This document shows, one piece after another, positions 7,906 through 15,654 of a DNA stretch of 64,000 bases (the first letter of the stretch is position 1; every line of letters starts with the position of its first letter). The stretch spans positions 1 to 64,000 of the forward strand of contig JBBDWM010000037.1 of assembly GCA_040902845.1 (NCBI GenBank). Direction: 5' to 3'. Both the position numbers and the translations under genes were made by a program. The notes below the pieces were generated by a model. The model was not told the DNA's origin, did no database searches, and saw nothing but the letters and a program-made list of their open reading frames with translations. This stretch comes from JALYNX01 sp040902845. Its GTDB lineage: Bacteria > Actinomycetota > Acidimicrobiia > Spongiisociales > ZC4RG35.

Positions 7906-10005
7906 TCACTCTGCGGCCGGCCGAATGTCGAGTCTGCGGAGGATCTGGGCGTTGAGGGCGACGATCACGGTGGAGGCGCTCATCAACACGGCGGCAGCAG
8001 CCGGGGCCAGGACGATCCCGGCCCAGGCGAAGGCGCCTGCGGCCAGAGGGATGGCAAGCACGTTGTACCCGGTCGCCCAAACCAGGTTCTGGAGCATCTT
8101 GCGATAGCCGGCCTTGGAGAGACGGCGGATTCCGACAACCCCACGCGGGTCGTCGGAAGCCAGCACGATCCCAGCGGATTCGATGGCGACGTCGGTGCCG
8201 GCACCAATGGCGATCCCCACGTCAGCTTGCGCAAGAGCAGGGGCGTCGTTGACACCATCACCCACCATGGCCACCCGAAGGCCCCTCTGCTGGAGCTCGG
8301 CCACTTTCGAATGCTTGTCTTCGGGGAGCACCTCGGCGAGAACCTCGTCGATCCCGAGGTCGGCACCGACTGCTTCGGCGACCTGTTGGGCGTCCCCGGT
8401 GATCATCGCGACCTGGACACCCAGGTCATGAAGCTGATCGACCGCCTCACGGGATTCGGGTCGTAACTCATCCTCGAGTGACAGCGCTCCAAAGATCTTC
8501 CCCTCACGGACCGCATACAGCACCGCGGCCCCCCGACCTTGCCAATGCTCGACCGACTCTCGGAGCGCGGTCGGTACCGCGTACCCACCTTCGCGCAGAA
8601 AGGTTGGGCCGCCGATGGCGATCGTGGCGCCCTCCACACTTGCTTCCACTCCACGTCCGCTCATCGCGCGGAATCCGGTTGCAACCGGGATTGACCCTCG
8701 TTCTCTGGCGGCGGCGACGATTGCCCGAGCGAGGGGATGCTCCGAGTCGGACTCGGCTGCGGCGGCAAGCGCCAAGAACCGATCGGTGTCTCCGTCGACC
8801 GCGGCGACATCTCGCACTACGTGACTGCCTTTCGTCAGAGTGCCGGTCTTGTCGAACAGGACGATGTCGACAGTCCTCATCCGCTCCAACGCCAACCGGT
8901 CCTTGACCAGGATCCCGTTGCGTGCCGCCATCCCAGTAGAGATTGAGATCACCAGAGGGATGGCCAGGCCCAGGGCATGGGGACAGGCAATGACCAGAAC
9001 AGCCACCGTGCTCGTCACCGCCTGATTGGGCTCACCGGCAACCAGCCAGGCGATGAAAGTAACTACAGCGGCACCGACAGCGACATAGAACAAGAGACCA
9101 GCTGCTCGGTCGGCGAGAACCTGGGCTCGGGACCGAGACTCCTGGGCCTGAGCGACGAGTCGTTGGATACCCGCCAGGGCGGTGTCGTCGCCAACAGCCT
9201 CGACCTCGACGCGAACGGCCGAATCCGTAGCCACCGTTCCCGCCACCACTCTGTCGCCGGGACGTTTCGCAACGGGTTTCGACTCGCCGGTGACCATCGA
9301 CTCGTCCACCTCGACCTCGCCCTCGGCGATCACACCGTCGGCGGGAATCCTTCCGCCAGGTCGAACCAGCACCAGATCGCCCACTCCAAGTTCGGAGATC
9401 GACACGGTCTCGGTCCTGCCGTCCGTGATCCGCTCGGCCTCATCGGGCAGCAACTCAGCCAGTGCGGCCAGAGCGCCCCGTGCCTGCCCGATGGCCCGCA
9501 TCTCCATCCAATGACCGAGCAGCATGATTGTGATCAGGGCAGCAAGTTCCCACCAGAATTCGAGTTCGAACCATCCAAGGGTGGTGGCAACCGAGGCGAC
9601 GAAGGCGACGGTGATCGCCATACCGATGAGAAGCATCATTCCCGGCTGACGGTCCCGAACCTCCTGGACCGCCCCCTTCAGGAACGGCGAACCTCCGTAG
9701 AAAAAGATCACTGTCCCCAACACCGGCGCCAACCAGTCCGAGCCGGGAAAGGGTGGCGCGGTGTACCCGAACCACTCCTGGATCGTCTCGCTGTAGAAGA
9801 CGACCGGGACGGTCAGGGCGAGCGATAGCCAGAAACGGTCCCGGAACATGGCCACGCTGTGGCCGGCGTGTTTGTCGTGCCCACCCCCATGGCTGTCGTG
9901 ACTCGCCGCATCCCCTCTCACATGGTCGTGGTGTTTGGTGGAGGCATCTTCTTCGGCGACTGCATGGCCCTCGTGATTCTCATGGCCGTGATCGTGGTGG
10001 GTCAT
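7906..10005 (-). CDS. copB: CopB-type heavy-metal P1B ATPase
   Basis: A 699-residue ATPase. The first 50 residues carry about 15 His and no CxxC domain. Key motifs: TGES (239-242), the intramembrane C341-P-H typical of CopB/P1B-3 enzymes (rather than CPC), phosphorylation site D385-KTGTLT, SEHPLARA, and GDGVNDAPAL in the hinge. Expected role: ATP-driven export of Cu(II)/Cu(I) or Ag from the cytoplasm. It starts 20 bp after csoR, so copper control through CsoR is expected. Confidence 0.93.
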   Translation of the reverse strand: MTHHDHGHENHEGHAVAEEDASTKHHDHVRGDAASHDSHGGGHDKHAGHSVAMFRDRFWLSLALTVPVVFYSETIQEWFGYTAPPFPGSDWLAPVLGTVIFFYGGSPFLKGAVQEVRDRQPGMMLLIGMAITVAFVASVATTLGWFELEFWWELAALITIMLLGHWMEMRAIGQARGALAALAELLPDEAERITDGRTETVSISELGVGDLVLVRPGGRIPADGVIAEGEVEVDESMVTGESKPVAKRPGDRVVAGTVATDSAVRVEVEAVGDDTALAGIQRLVAQAQESRSRAQVLADRAAGLLFYVAVGAAVVTFIAWLVAGEPNQAVTSTVAVLVIACPHALGLAIPLVISISTGMAARNGILVKDRLALERMRTVDIVLFDKTGTLTKGSHVVRDVAAVDGDTDRFLALAAAAESDSEHPLARAIVAAARERGSIPVATGFRAMSGRGVEASVEGATIAIGGPTFLREGGYAVPTALRESVEHWQGRGAAVLYAVREGKIFGALSLEDELRPESREAVDQLHDLGVQVAMITGDAQQVAEAVGADLGIDEVLAEVLPEDKHSKVAELQQRGLRVAMVGDGVNDAPALAQADVGIAIGAGTDVAIESAGIVLASDDPRGVVGIRRLSKAGYRKMLQNLVWATGYNVLAIPLAAGAFAWAGIVLAPAAAAVLMSASTVIVALNAQILRRLDIRPAAE

Positions 10006-10025
10006 CGTTCCGATCCTTCGTGGTA

Positions 10026-10295
10026 TCAGGAGCGGACGAGACGCTCGATCGCCTTGGTGGCTTCGGTCACCATCCGGTCGGCCGTGACGACGTCACCGGC
10101 ATCAGTGGCTTCACGGACGCAGTGGCGGACATGTTCGTCCACAAGCCCGACCGCCACTCCCCTGAGGGCCGCAGACACCGAGTTGATCTGGGTCAGTACG
10201 TCGATGCAGTAGGTGTCCTCGTTGATCATCCGTTGCAGACCTCGCACCTGACCCTCGATTCGCGCCAGCCGCTGCAAGTAATCGTCCTTGTTCAT
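10026..10295 (-). CDS. csoR: CsoR-family copper-sensing repressor
   Basis: An 89-residue all-helical protein. C30, H55 and C59 keep the C-x24-H-x3-C spacing of the copper site in mycobacterial CsoR. RLARIEGQVRGLQRM is the family signature. ATG 10295 gives the usual N-terminus (MNKDDYLQRL); an in-frame GTG/ATG extension to 10349 would run through the operator and was rejected. It is the first gene of csoR-copB-CDF, with a G-tract operator upstream shared with the divergent lipoprotein gene. Confidence 0.9.
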   Translation of the reverse strand: MNKDDYLQRLARIEGQVRGLQRMINEDTYCIDVLTQINSVSAALRGVAVGLVDEHVRHCVREATDAGDVVTADRMVTEATKAIERLVRS

Positions 10296-10321
10296 CTCAT
10301 AACCACGCACTGCATCTCCGC

Positions 10322-10343
10322 GTAGGGTAGGGGGGTATCCTAC
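10322..10343. promoter_or_regulatory. CsoR-like operator between divergent genes
   Basis: The half sites GTAGGGTA (10322-10329) and TATCCTAC (10336-10343) are complementary at 7 of 8 positions and flank six G residues. CsoR/RcnR sites are typically short inverted repeats around such a G/C tract. It lies 27 bp upstream of csoR and 31 bp upstream of the divergent lipoprotein reading frame, so it could control both. Confidence 0.6.
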
Positions 10344-10373
10344 AACCATCTGTTCCAGTTGTTAGGAGTTGTC

Positions 10374-10654
10374 ATGTTCACAAAGCCACCGCGCAGCCTC
10401 GCGTTCGTTTCGATACTCGCTTTTCTGTTGCTCACCGCCTGTGAAACCTCGGGGTCTTCCTCGCCACCGACGATCCGGCGTTCGATCCGGGCGATATGGC
10501 GGTGAGGGCAGGGGAGACGATCACCTTCCGCATCGTCAACGACGGAACCGTTGTGCACGACTTCACACTTGGAGATAGCGCCATCCAAGACGAGCACGAG
10601 GAGGAGATGGCTGAGATGGGCGGGATGAAGGGACAGATCACGGTCGAGTCGTGA
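10374..10654 (+). pseudogene. Cupredoxin-like lipoprotein, frameshifted and 3'-truncated
   Basis: From ATG 10374 (AGGAG 6 bp upstream) a good lipoprotein signal ends in LLLTAC, but this frame stops after about 40 codons. A different frame continues with DPGDMAVRAGETITFRIVND and VVHDFTLGD, the beta-sandwich of small cupredoxin-like proteins, then EHEEEMAEMGG, and stops at 10654. The change from frame 0 to frame 2 occurs near 10460-10472. The C-terminal Cys/His copper-ligand segment expected in this family is absent. It is either a genuine pseudogene or a sequencing indel plus a short variant. Confidence 0.6.
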
Positions 10655-11100
10655 AAACTTTGCGTGTGATCAAAGAGACCGCGATGGTCCTGATTCTCGT
10701 CTCCCTGGTTTCGGCATGTGGCGGCGATTCGGATTCAGGCGAACCGATAGACAATCAGCGGGTGGCTCGGGGCGAGGACCTGTATCAGGAAAACTGCGCC
10801 TCATGCCACCGGCCTGATCTCTCCGGAGATCCCGATTGGAAGACGCCCAACGCCGACGGCTCTTATCCGCCGCCGCCACACGACTCGTCGGGCCACACTT
10901 GGCACCACTCCGATCAGGCACTGCTGGCAATCATCCGGGATGGGTCCGACTTCCCCCAAACGCGGATGCCCTCCTTCGGGGACAAGCTCACCGACGACGA
11001 CATCGGCGCCATCCTCGACTATTTCAAGGCCAACTGGGGCCCCGAAGAGCGGAAGTACCAACGACAGATCACCGAGCAGGAGTCCCAGCTCGGGAATTAG
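10651..11100 (+). CDS. Class I cytochrome c lipoprotein
   Basis: A 149-residue protein starting at GTG 10651, which overlaps the stop of the preceding frame. A lipoprotein signal ends in LVSAC. One haem-c site CASCH is present near residue 52, and the likely axial Met is in RMPSF. A Pro/His-rich loop, YPPPPHDSSGHTWHH, follows the haem site. It should be an electron carrier anchored on the outer face of the membrane. Position next to the copper genes suggests co-regulation by CsoR, but its redox partner cannot be named. Confidence 0.85.
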   Translation: MKTLRVIKETAMVLILVSLVSACGGDSDSGEPIDNQRVARGEDLYQENCASCHRPDLSGDPDWKTPNADGSYPPPPHDSSGHTWHHSDQALLAIIRDGSDFPQTRMPSFGDKLTDDDIGAILDYFKANWGPEERKYQRQITEQESQLGN

Positions 11101-11186
11101 GCATTGGCATCCGCCTCCCTTTGGCCAGTTCGACGGGTCTTAAGGCCCCGTTTCACGTCGGCTAAGGCGAATACGGTCGAGTCGAG

Positions 11187-11417
11187 ATGACCGACATGTG
11201 GTGTGACTGGAGCACTATGGGATTCTTCGGCATGACAATGATGATCCTCCTCTGGGGAGCGATCGTCGCCCTAGTGATCCGGGCGATCCGATCCAGCAAC
11301 ACGACCCGCGACCGATACGAATCCGATGCGCTGAGCATCTTGGAGCGCCACCTCGCCACCGGTGAGATCGACCGCGAGCAGTTCGAAGAGAGAAAGCGAC
11401 TCTTGGACCGGTCCTGA
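11187..11417 (+). CDS. Small membrane protein with SHOCT domain
   Basis: A 76-residue protein with one Met-rich membrane segment (residues about 10-32), then a C-terminal SHOCT motif, ILERHLATGEIDREQFEERK. SHOCT tails mediate oligomerisation in many bacterial membrane proteins. No catalytic residues are visible. It stands alone 86 bp after the cytochrome gene; function unknown. Confidence 0.7.
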   Translation: MTDMWCDWSTMGFFGMTMMILLWGAIVALVIRAIRSSNTTRDRYESDALSILERHLATGEIDREQFEERKRLLDRS

Positions 11418-11493
11418 GGCCCCTCCATGCCGAGCCACATCCACGCCGCGGTGTGCACGAAGGTGCCTGGCGCTTCTACCTACAGTCCCTTGA

Positions 11494-11835
11494 ATGACCG
11501 CCTTCAGATCGATCAGCCTCTTCGTCGTCGCTGCCCTAGCCGAGATTGGAGGCGCCTACCTGATATGGCAAGGCGTCCGCCAACGACGTGGAATGTTGTT
11601 CGTCATCGCCGGTGTCGTCGCTCTCGGGTTGTACGGATTCGTAGCGACCTTCCAACCCAGCCCACATTTCGGTCGGATCCTCGCCGCCTACGGAGGAGTG
11701 TTCGTGGCAGGTTCTCTCGCCTGGGGCGTCATTTTCGACGGATTCCGACCCGACCGCTACGACCTGATCGGCGCCGGGATCTGCCTCATCGGAGTCGCCG
11801 TGATCATGTATGCGCCCCGTAGCGGACTGAACTAG
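11494..11835 (+). CDS. YnfA/UPF0060 family membrane protein
   Basis: A 113-residue, four-helix membrane protein matching the UPF0060 family in length and motifs: AALAEIGGAYLIW near the N-terminus, GFVATFQPSPHFGRILAAYG in the middle, GFRPDRYDLIGA near the end. The family resembles small multidrug-resistance pumps, but its transport role is unproven. It is convergent with the DUF427 gene, 4 bp apart. Confidence 0.88.
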   Translation: MTAFRSISLFVVAALAEIGGAYLIWQGVRQRRGMLFVIAGVVALGLYGFVATFQPSPHFGRILAAYGGVFVAGSLAWGVIFDGFRPDRYDLIGAGICLIGVAVIMYAPRSGLN

Positions 11836-11839
11836 AGAC

Positions 11840-12574
11840 TTAGGAGAACTTGGTCACCGGTCTCTCCTGTAGCTCCTCGTCGACGTAGATGTCGACCTTC
11901 TCGTTGTAGAACGAAACCAACCCGGCGATCTTCTGCGACTCGGGGAGTGGGGTGTCATAGCCCCAGAGGATGTTCTCGTGGACCTGGCCGTTGACCGTCG
12001 CCGACCAGTACCGGGCATTGCCCTTGTAAGGGCAGGCCGTGGAACGGCTGGTGGGCGTCATCAGGTGCATCCGAACGTCGGTCTTAGGGAGGTAGTAGCG
12101 GGGTGGGAGCCCGGTCTCGAAGAGGAACGATCCGTTGCTGGAGTCAGCCACGGTCACCCCGTCGATCTCGACTCGGACCCGCCGACCCGAGGGCAGGATG
12201 TCGATACGGGTGTTGGGATCCCGAGCGTGCGTGTAGACCTCCTCGTCCTCCTCGAACCAATGATCCATGGTCATCCACACGAAGCCGATGTGACCTTCGA
12301 GCTCGGGGACCTGACGATCGAGAAAGGCGTAGGCCGCTCCCTCGCTTGTCCCGGCCTTGACGACGTATCGGGTTGCGATGCCCAACCCCGAGGAGTCCCG
12401 GGTCTCGCCGGTCTCCGCCAAGAGATCGGTCCTGACGTCGGTCTCGGGGAAGTAGTAGTTGGGGAAAAAGGGGTTCTCCCACACGAGGAGGGGCCTCGTG
12501 GTGTCGGCCACGATCTCCCCGCCCAGCATCACCCTCACCCGTTTCAATCCTGACTCGGTGCGAACGTTTGGCAT
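11840..12574 (-). CDS. Tandem DUF427 protein
   Basis: A 244-residue protein with two DUF427 repeats. Each repeat has a V-R-V-x-x-x-G-x-x-V-AD segment followed by a Y-x-P-x-TDVR motif (YYFPETDVR and YYLPKTDVR). The second repeat ends with CPYKGNARYWSA, the most conserved family motif. Function is unknown; a beta-tent ligand-binding fold is known for the family. ATG 12574 was chosen because GAGG sits 5 bp upstream; GTG 12580 is also in frame. Confidence 0.82.
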   Translation of the reverse strand: MPNVRTESGLKRVRVMLGGEIVADTTRPLLVWENPFFPNYYFPETDVRTDLLAETGETRDSSGLGIATRYVVKAGTSEGAAYAFLDRQVPELEGHIGFVWMTMDHWFEEDEEVYTHARDPNTRIDILPSGRRVRVEIDGVTVADSSNGSFLFETGLPPRYYLPKTDVRMHLMTPTSRSTACPYKGNARYWSATVNGQVHENILWGYDTPLPESQKIAGLVSFYNEKVDIYVDEELQERPVTKFS

Positions 12575-12628
12575 GGTCACCTCGTCAACCTCGAAGGCGG
12601 GTTCGAGATTCCGCGGGAGATCCGGCAG

Positions 12629-13051
12629 CTATCGGAGGACGGCGACCACGCCGGCGAAGATGCCGGTCAATGCAGTCATGGCCCCGATGGTGGTAACCGT
12701 GTAGGTGCGGAGCTGATCCCGCATCGTCTCCTGGAGACCGTAGAACCGCTCGTCCATCCGCTCGAAGCGTTCTTCCATCCGCTCGAAGCGTTCTTCCATC
12801 CGATCGAAGCGGGACTCCAGCACATCGAAGCGGGACTCCAGATGCTGGAGATCGGCCCGCACCTCTGCAATGTCGGCCCGCGTAGCCGCGACGTCGGCTT
12901 TGGTCGCCAGGCCCTCCGCGTCATGGGCAGGGAGATGAGTCATCAGCGTCTCGGCGTGCTCACGGCCAAGCACCTCCTCGAGACGAGCATACAACTCGCG
13001 CCGCGCCAACTCAGAAGCCGTCACACCAGTCAGTGTGCCTGGCGAGTTCAC
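12629..13051 (-). CDS. Coiled-coil protein with C-terminal membrane segment
   Basis: A 140-residue protein. After a short globular start (TASELARRELYARLEEVLG), residues about 55-110 are a strict heptad coil built from near-identical units such as MEERFER. A hydrophobic C-terminus (IGAMTALTGIFAGVVAVL) should insert in the membrane. Architecture resembles DUF1640/CCDC90-like proteins, but I cannot confirm the family. The coil is encoded by a 21-bp tandem repeat, so its length may vary between strains. Confidence 0.65.
   Translation of the reverse strand: MNSPGTLTGVTASELARRELYARLEEVLGREHAETLMTHLPAHDAEGLATKADVAATRADIAEVRADLQHLESRFDVLESRFDRMEERFERMEERFERMDERFYGLQETMRDQLRTYTVTTIGAMTALTGIFAGVVAVLR
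12752..12835 (-). repeat. 21-bp tandem repeat encoding coiled-coil heptads
   Basis: Four consecutive 21-bp units (starts at 12752, 12773, 12794 and 12815). The first two differ at one position; the last two are more diverged. Each unit encodes one heptad of the coiled coil. Confidence 0.8.
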
Positions 13052-13057
13052 CGATTC

Positions 13058-14062
13058 CTAGAGATCTGTTCGGTAGCCGTTGAGGGCGAGCGCCATCCCC
13101 CGGGCCAACTCCATGGATTCCCAATAGGCGCCGAACCTGCCCTTCAACGAGGCTGGGCTCTCGGCGTAGATCCTCCGACCGAGGATCCTGGAGGCGGTCT
13201 CGACGTCCGATCGTCGCTGTTCGGCAAGGGCCCGAAGCAGCGACCGCTCCACCGGGTTCGGGCACAGCTCGGGTCGGGATGAGAGCGTTTCCAACAACTC
13301 GGCGAGGTCGTGGTCCTCGCCAAGGAGCTCGGCCATCCGATCGAGGGTCATCACCATCCCCAGAACCACCTCGGGCCAGAGCGGAGTAACGATCTCCATC
13401 TGATGCTTCAGGTACTTCACCCGTTTGCGCCACCGGTGAAAGGTGGCGGGGCTAGGTGTCTGGTAGGCCATGACCATCTCGCTCCGACCCCGTCGATATG
13501 TCGCCTTCAACCCGGGACCTATCGTGGAGTAGGAGTCACGGATCCCGATCCCATACACCTCCCGGGCATGGGGATCGGTGGGCCAGGATGCGTACCGACT
13601 GTGGGCTCGTTCCAGGTTGGCCACTACACGGGGCACCAATTCGGGATCTTCCATGGCCCTTGCCTCCACCCGGTCACGGTTCACCGCCAGCCGCTCCTGT
13701 GTCTCCTCGAAGGTCCCCTCGGCAAGCAACGATCCGTAGAGCATCTGGAGATCGTCGAGCGCATTGACCATGACGGCGGCCGATCTGATACCTGAGACCA
13801 GTCGGGCGGTGTCACGCATCGACTCGTTCTCGAAGCGGTAGACCTTCTCCCCGATCTCGGACCGAACCAGGCGAAGCAAAGCCCTGATCCTCTTCGTCGA
13901 TTTACGGGCGGTGTGCACCGCCTCACCGAACGCCTCTTCACCGTCATAGAAGCCGGACACGGCGACCTCCATCTCGCTGAGGCACAGACGTTGGAGACCG
14001 GCGCCCAATGGCTCACCCGGATGGAGGCGAAACTCAGGCAGAGACAGGACCACGGTGTCCAT
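13058..14062 (-). CDS. CHAD domain protein
   Basis: A 334-residue, mostly helical protein with the CHAD signature. VHTARKSTKRIRALLRLVR near residues 50-70 and FHRWRKRVKYLKHQMEIV later are the paired, positively charged conserved-His helices known to bind polyphosphate. ATG 14062 was chosen over longer frames because the upstream extension overlaps the divergent Nudix gene and looks random. No CYTH domain is attached. A polyphosphate link is plausible because ppk lies elsewhere in this window, though about 42 kb away. Confidence 0.82.
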   Translation of the reverse strand: MDTVVLSLPEFRLHPGEPLGAGLQRLCLSEMEVAVSGFYDGEEAFGEAVHTARKSTKRIRALLRLVRSEIGEKVYRFENESMRDTARLVSGIRSAAVMVNALDDLQMLYGSLLAEGTFEETQERLAVNRDRVEARAMEDPELVPRVVANLERAHSRYASWPTDPHAREVYGIGIRDSYSTIGPGLKATYRRGRSEMVMAYQTPSPATFHRWRKRVKYLKHQMEIVTPLWPEVVLGMVMTLDRMAELLGEDHDLAELLETLSSRPELCPNPVERSLLRALAEQRRSDVETASRILGRRIYAESPASLKGRFGAYWESMELARGMALALNGYRTDL

Positions 14063-14104
14063 AGACAGTTGCCGGGGAGCAAGAAGGGTCACCCGGCCAG
14101 CGTA

Positions 14105-14551
14105 ATGTCGGGGTCTGTGAGATCCGCGGGTCTTCTCCCCTTCCGCCGACACGACGGCATCGAGGTCCTCGTGGCCCACCCTGGTGGGCCCTATTTCGCA
14201 CGTCGCGACAACGGCTGGTGGTCGATCGTCAAGGGCATGGTGGAACAAGACGAGCACGACGAGGCCACCGCTGTCCGTGAATTCGAGGAGGAGACCGGGT
14301 GGCCTGCCCCACCCAAGCCGTGGATCCCTCTCGGCGACGTGGCCCTGAAGTCACGAAAGATCGTGATCGCCTGGGCGGTGGAAGCCGACTACGACATCGA
14401 CACCCTCGTCCCCGGCATGTTCTCAATGGGCCACCAGAAGTTCCCCGAGATCGATCGAGTTCAGTGGATGAGGCCCGAGGTGGCCCGGGTCAAGCTCAAC
14501 CCAGCCTTGAGTGTGTTCGTCGATCGTCTGGAACAAGCGCTCCGAACTTGA
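14105..14551 (+). CDS. Nudix hydrolase
   Basis: A 148-residue protein with an exact Nudix box: G-x5-E-x7-REF-EEETGW starting at GMVEQDEHDEA. WWSIVKGMV just before it matches the usual W-x-P/I-x-KG segment. Such proteins hydrolyse nucleoside diphosphate derivatives; the substrate is not predictable. ATG 14105 was chosen because the earlier frame is antisense to the CHAD gene. It is divergent from the CHAD gene with 42 bp between starts, and msrB follows on the same strand. Confidence 0.85.
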   Translation: MSGSVRSAGLLPFRRHDGIEVLVAHPGGPYFARRDNGWWSIVKGMVEQDEHDEATAVREFEEETGWPAPPKPWIPLGDVALKSRKIVIAWAVEADYDIDTLVPGMFSMGHQKFPEIDRVQWMRPEVARVKLNPALSVFVDRLEQALRT

Positions 14552-14595
14552 GGTTCAAGCCGTACGAGACTTCAGACGGAAAACGGAGAACGAAC

Positions 14596-14991
14596 ATGAC
14601 CGACATGCCCCAGACAGCAGCCGAGTGGCGACAGAAGCTCAACCCCGAGCAATACCAGGTGCTGCGTGAGGCCGGGACCGAACGGGCCTTCAGCGGCAAG
14701 TACTGGAACGCCAAGACCCCGGGCACCTATCGCTGCGCCGGGTGCGGTGAGGAGTTGTTCTCCAGTGACACCAAGTTCGACTCGGGGTCGGGCTGGCCCA
14801 GCTTCTACCAACCGCTACAGCTGGAGAAGGTCGACGAGGAGACAGACAGCTCATACGGGATGGTCCGCACCGAGGTCAGGTGTGCCAACTGTGGCGGTCA
14901 TCTCGGGCATGTCTTCGACGACGGGCCCAACCCGACCGGGCTCCGTTACTGCATCAACTCTGCGTCGTTGGACCTGGACGAGGAGGGCTGA
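14596..14991 (+). CDS. msrB: Peptide-methionine (R)-S-oxide reductase
   Basis: A 131-residue MsrB. Zinc is bound by two CxxC pairs (CAGC and CANC). The catalytic Cys is in RYCINSASL, and the signature SGSGWPSFYQP is present. It reduces methionine-R-sulfoxide in damaged proteins, probably using thioredoxin. ATG 14596 has GGAG 9 bp upstream. Length is typical for a stand-alone MsrB. Confidence 0.95.
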   Translation: MTDMPQTAAEWRQKLNPEQYQVLREAGTERAFSGKYWNAKTPGTYRCAGCGEELFSSDTKFDSGSGWPSFYQPLQLEKVDEETDSSYGMVRTEVRCANCGGHLGHVFDDGPNPTGLRYCINSASLDLDEEG

Positions 14992-15010
14992 GCGCGGGAA
15001 GGCTTGGCGG

Positions 15011-15592
15011 TCAACTCCGAGACTGAAATCGGGCCAGAAGCTCGGCGAATTGGTCGTCGCGGTCCGTGGGCGGGACCGATTCCACCTCGATCCGGCCTTG
15101 CACCAGACCGCCTATCTCATCGAGATTCGCCTCGAAACCGTCGAGGATGCGGCGCACCGGTTCGTTGAAGGGTTGCACCGCGAAGCAGAGCTCATCGACA
15201 CCATTGGCCCGAGCCGAAGCGACCAGAGCCTCAAAGAGCACCCGGCCCAAGCCTCGACGCTGGAACTGGTCGACCACGGTCAGCGCGATATCAGCGCAGA
15301 CATCTTCGGAAAGTCGTATGTAACGGCCCACCCCGGCAGGAACATCGTCGATGACCGCACCCCAGGCCACGTGGCCCACCTGGTCGACATTGGTCAGGTA
15401 GTCGAGCTCCGCCCCGGTGAGGTGGTCGACTCCCGTGCCGAAGCGGGCGAAACGACTCTCGATCGACATCTGGCTCAGACCCTCGGCGAGTAGGACTCGA
15501 TCGTCGGGCCGGATCGGCCGCAGTTCGGCGATCGACCCATCACGGAGTGTGATGCTGATGGTCGGGAGACCTGGTGTTGCTGTCTCTGACAT
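15011..15592 (-). CDS. GNAT-family N-acetyltransferase
   Basis: A 193-residue protein with a GNAT fold. The acetyl-CoA loop is QRRGLGRVLFEAL (Q/RxxGxG/A). The N-terminal ITLRDGSIAELRPIRPDDR matches a group often found fused to acyl-CoA synthetases or acting as protein lysine acetyltransferases. The acceptor is unknown. It is divergent from the methyltransferase; a perfect 18-bp palindrome lies 5 bp from its ATG. Confidence 0.8.
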   Translation of the reverse strand: MSETATPGLPTISITLRDGSIAELRPIRPDDRVLLAEGLSQMSIESRFARFGTGVDHLTGAELDYLTNVDQVGHVAWGAVIDDVPAGVGRYIRLSEDVCADIALTVVDQFQRRGLGRVLFEALVASARANGVDELCFAVQPFNEPVRRILDGFEANLDEIGGLVQGRIEVESVPPTDRDDQFAELLARFQSRS

Positions 15593-15596
15593 TAGG

Positions 15597-15614
15597 TGCT
15601 TGCTATAGCAAGCA
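15597..15614. promoter_or_regulatory. Perfect 18-bp palindrome in divergent promoter region
   Basis: TGCTTGCTATAGCAAGCA reads the same on both strands. It sits 5 bp upstream of the acetyltransferase ATG and 40 bp upstream of the methyltransferase ATG. The position and perfect symmetry fit an operator for a dimeric regulator; no regulator gene is adjacent. Confidence 0.55.
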
Positions 15615-15654
15615 TACCGCGAGCAGACATCCTATTCCTGTAACTTCTTCGTCG

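Noticed and set aside
7121..9828. Plus-strand frames opposite the CDF and CopB genes
   Set aside because: Low-complexity His/Asp/Gly-rich antisense translation of genuine transporters.
14063..14257. N-terminal extension of the CHAD gene
   Set aside because: It overlaps the divergent Nudix gene and has no similarity to CHAD proteins.
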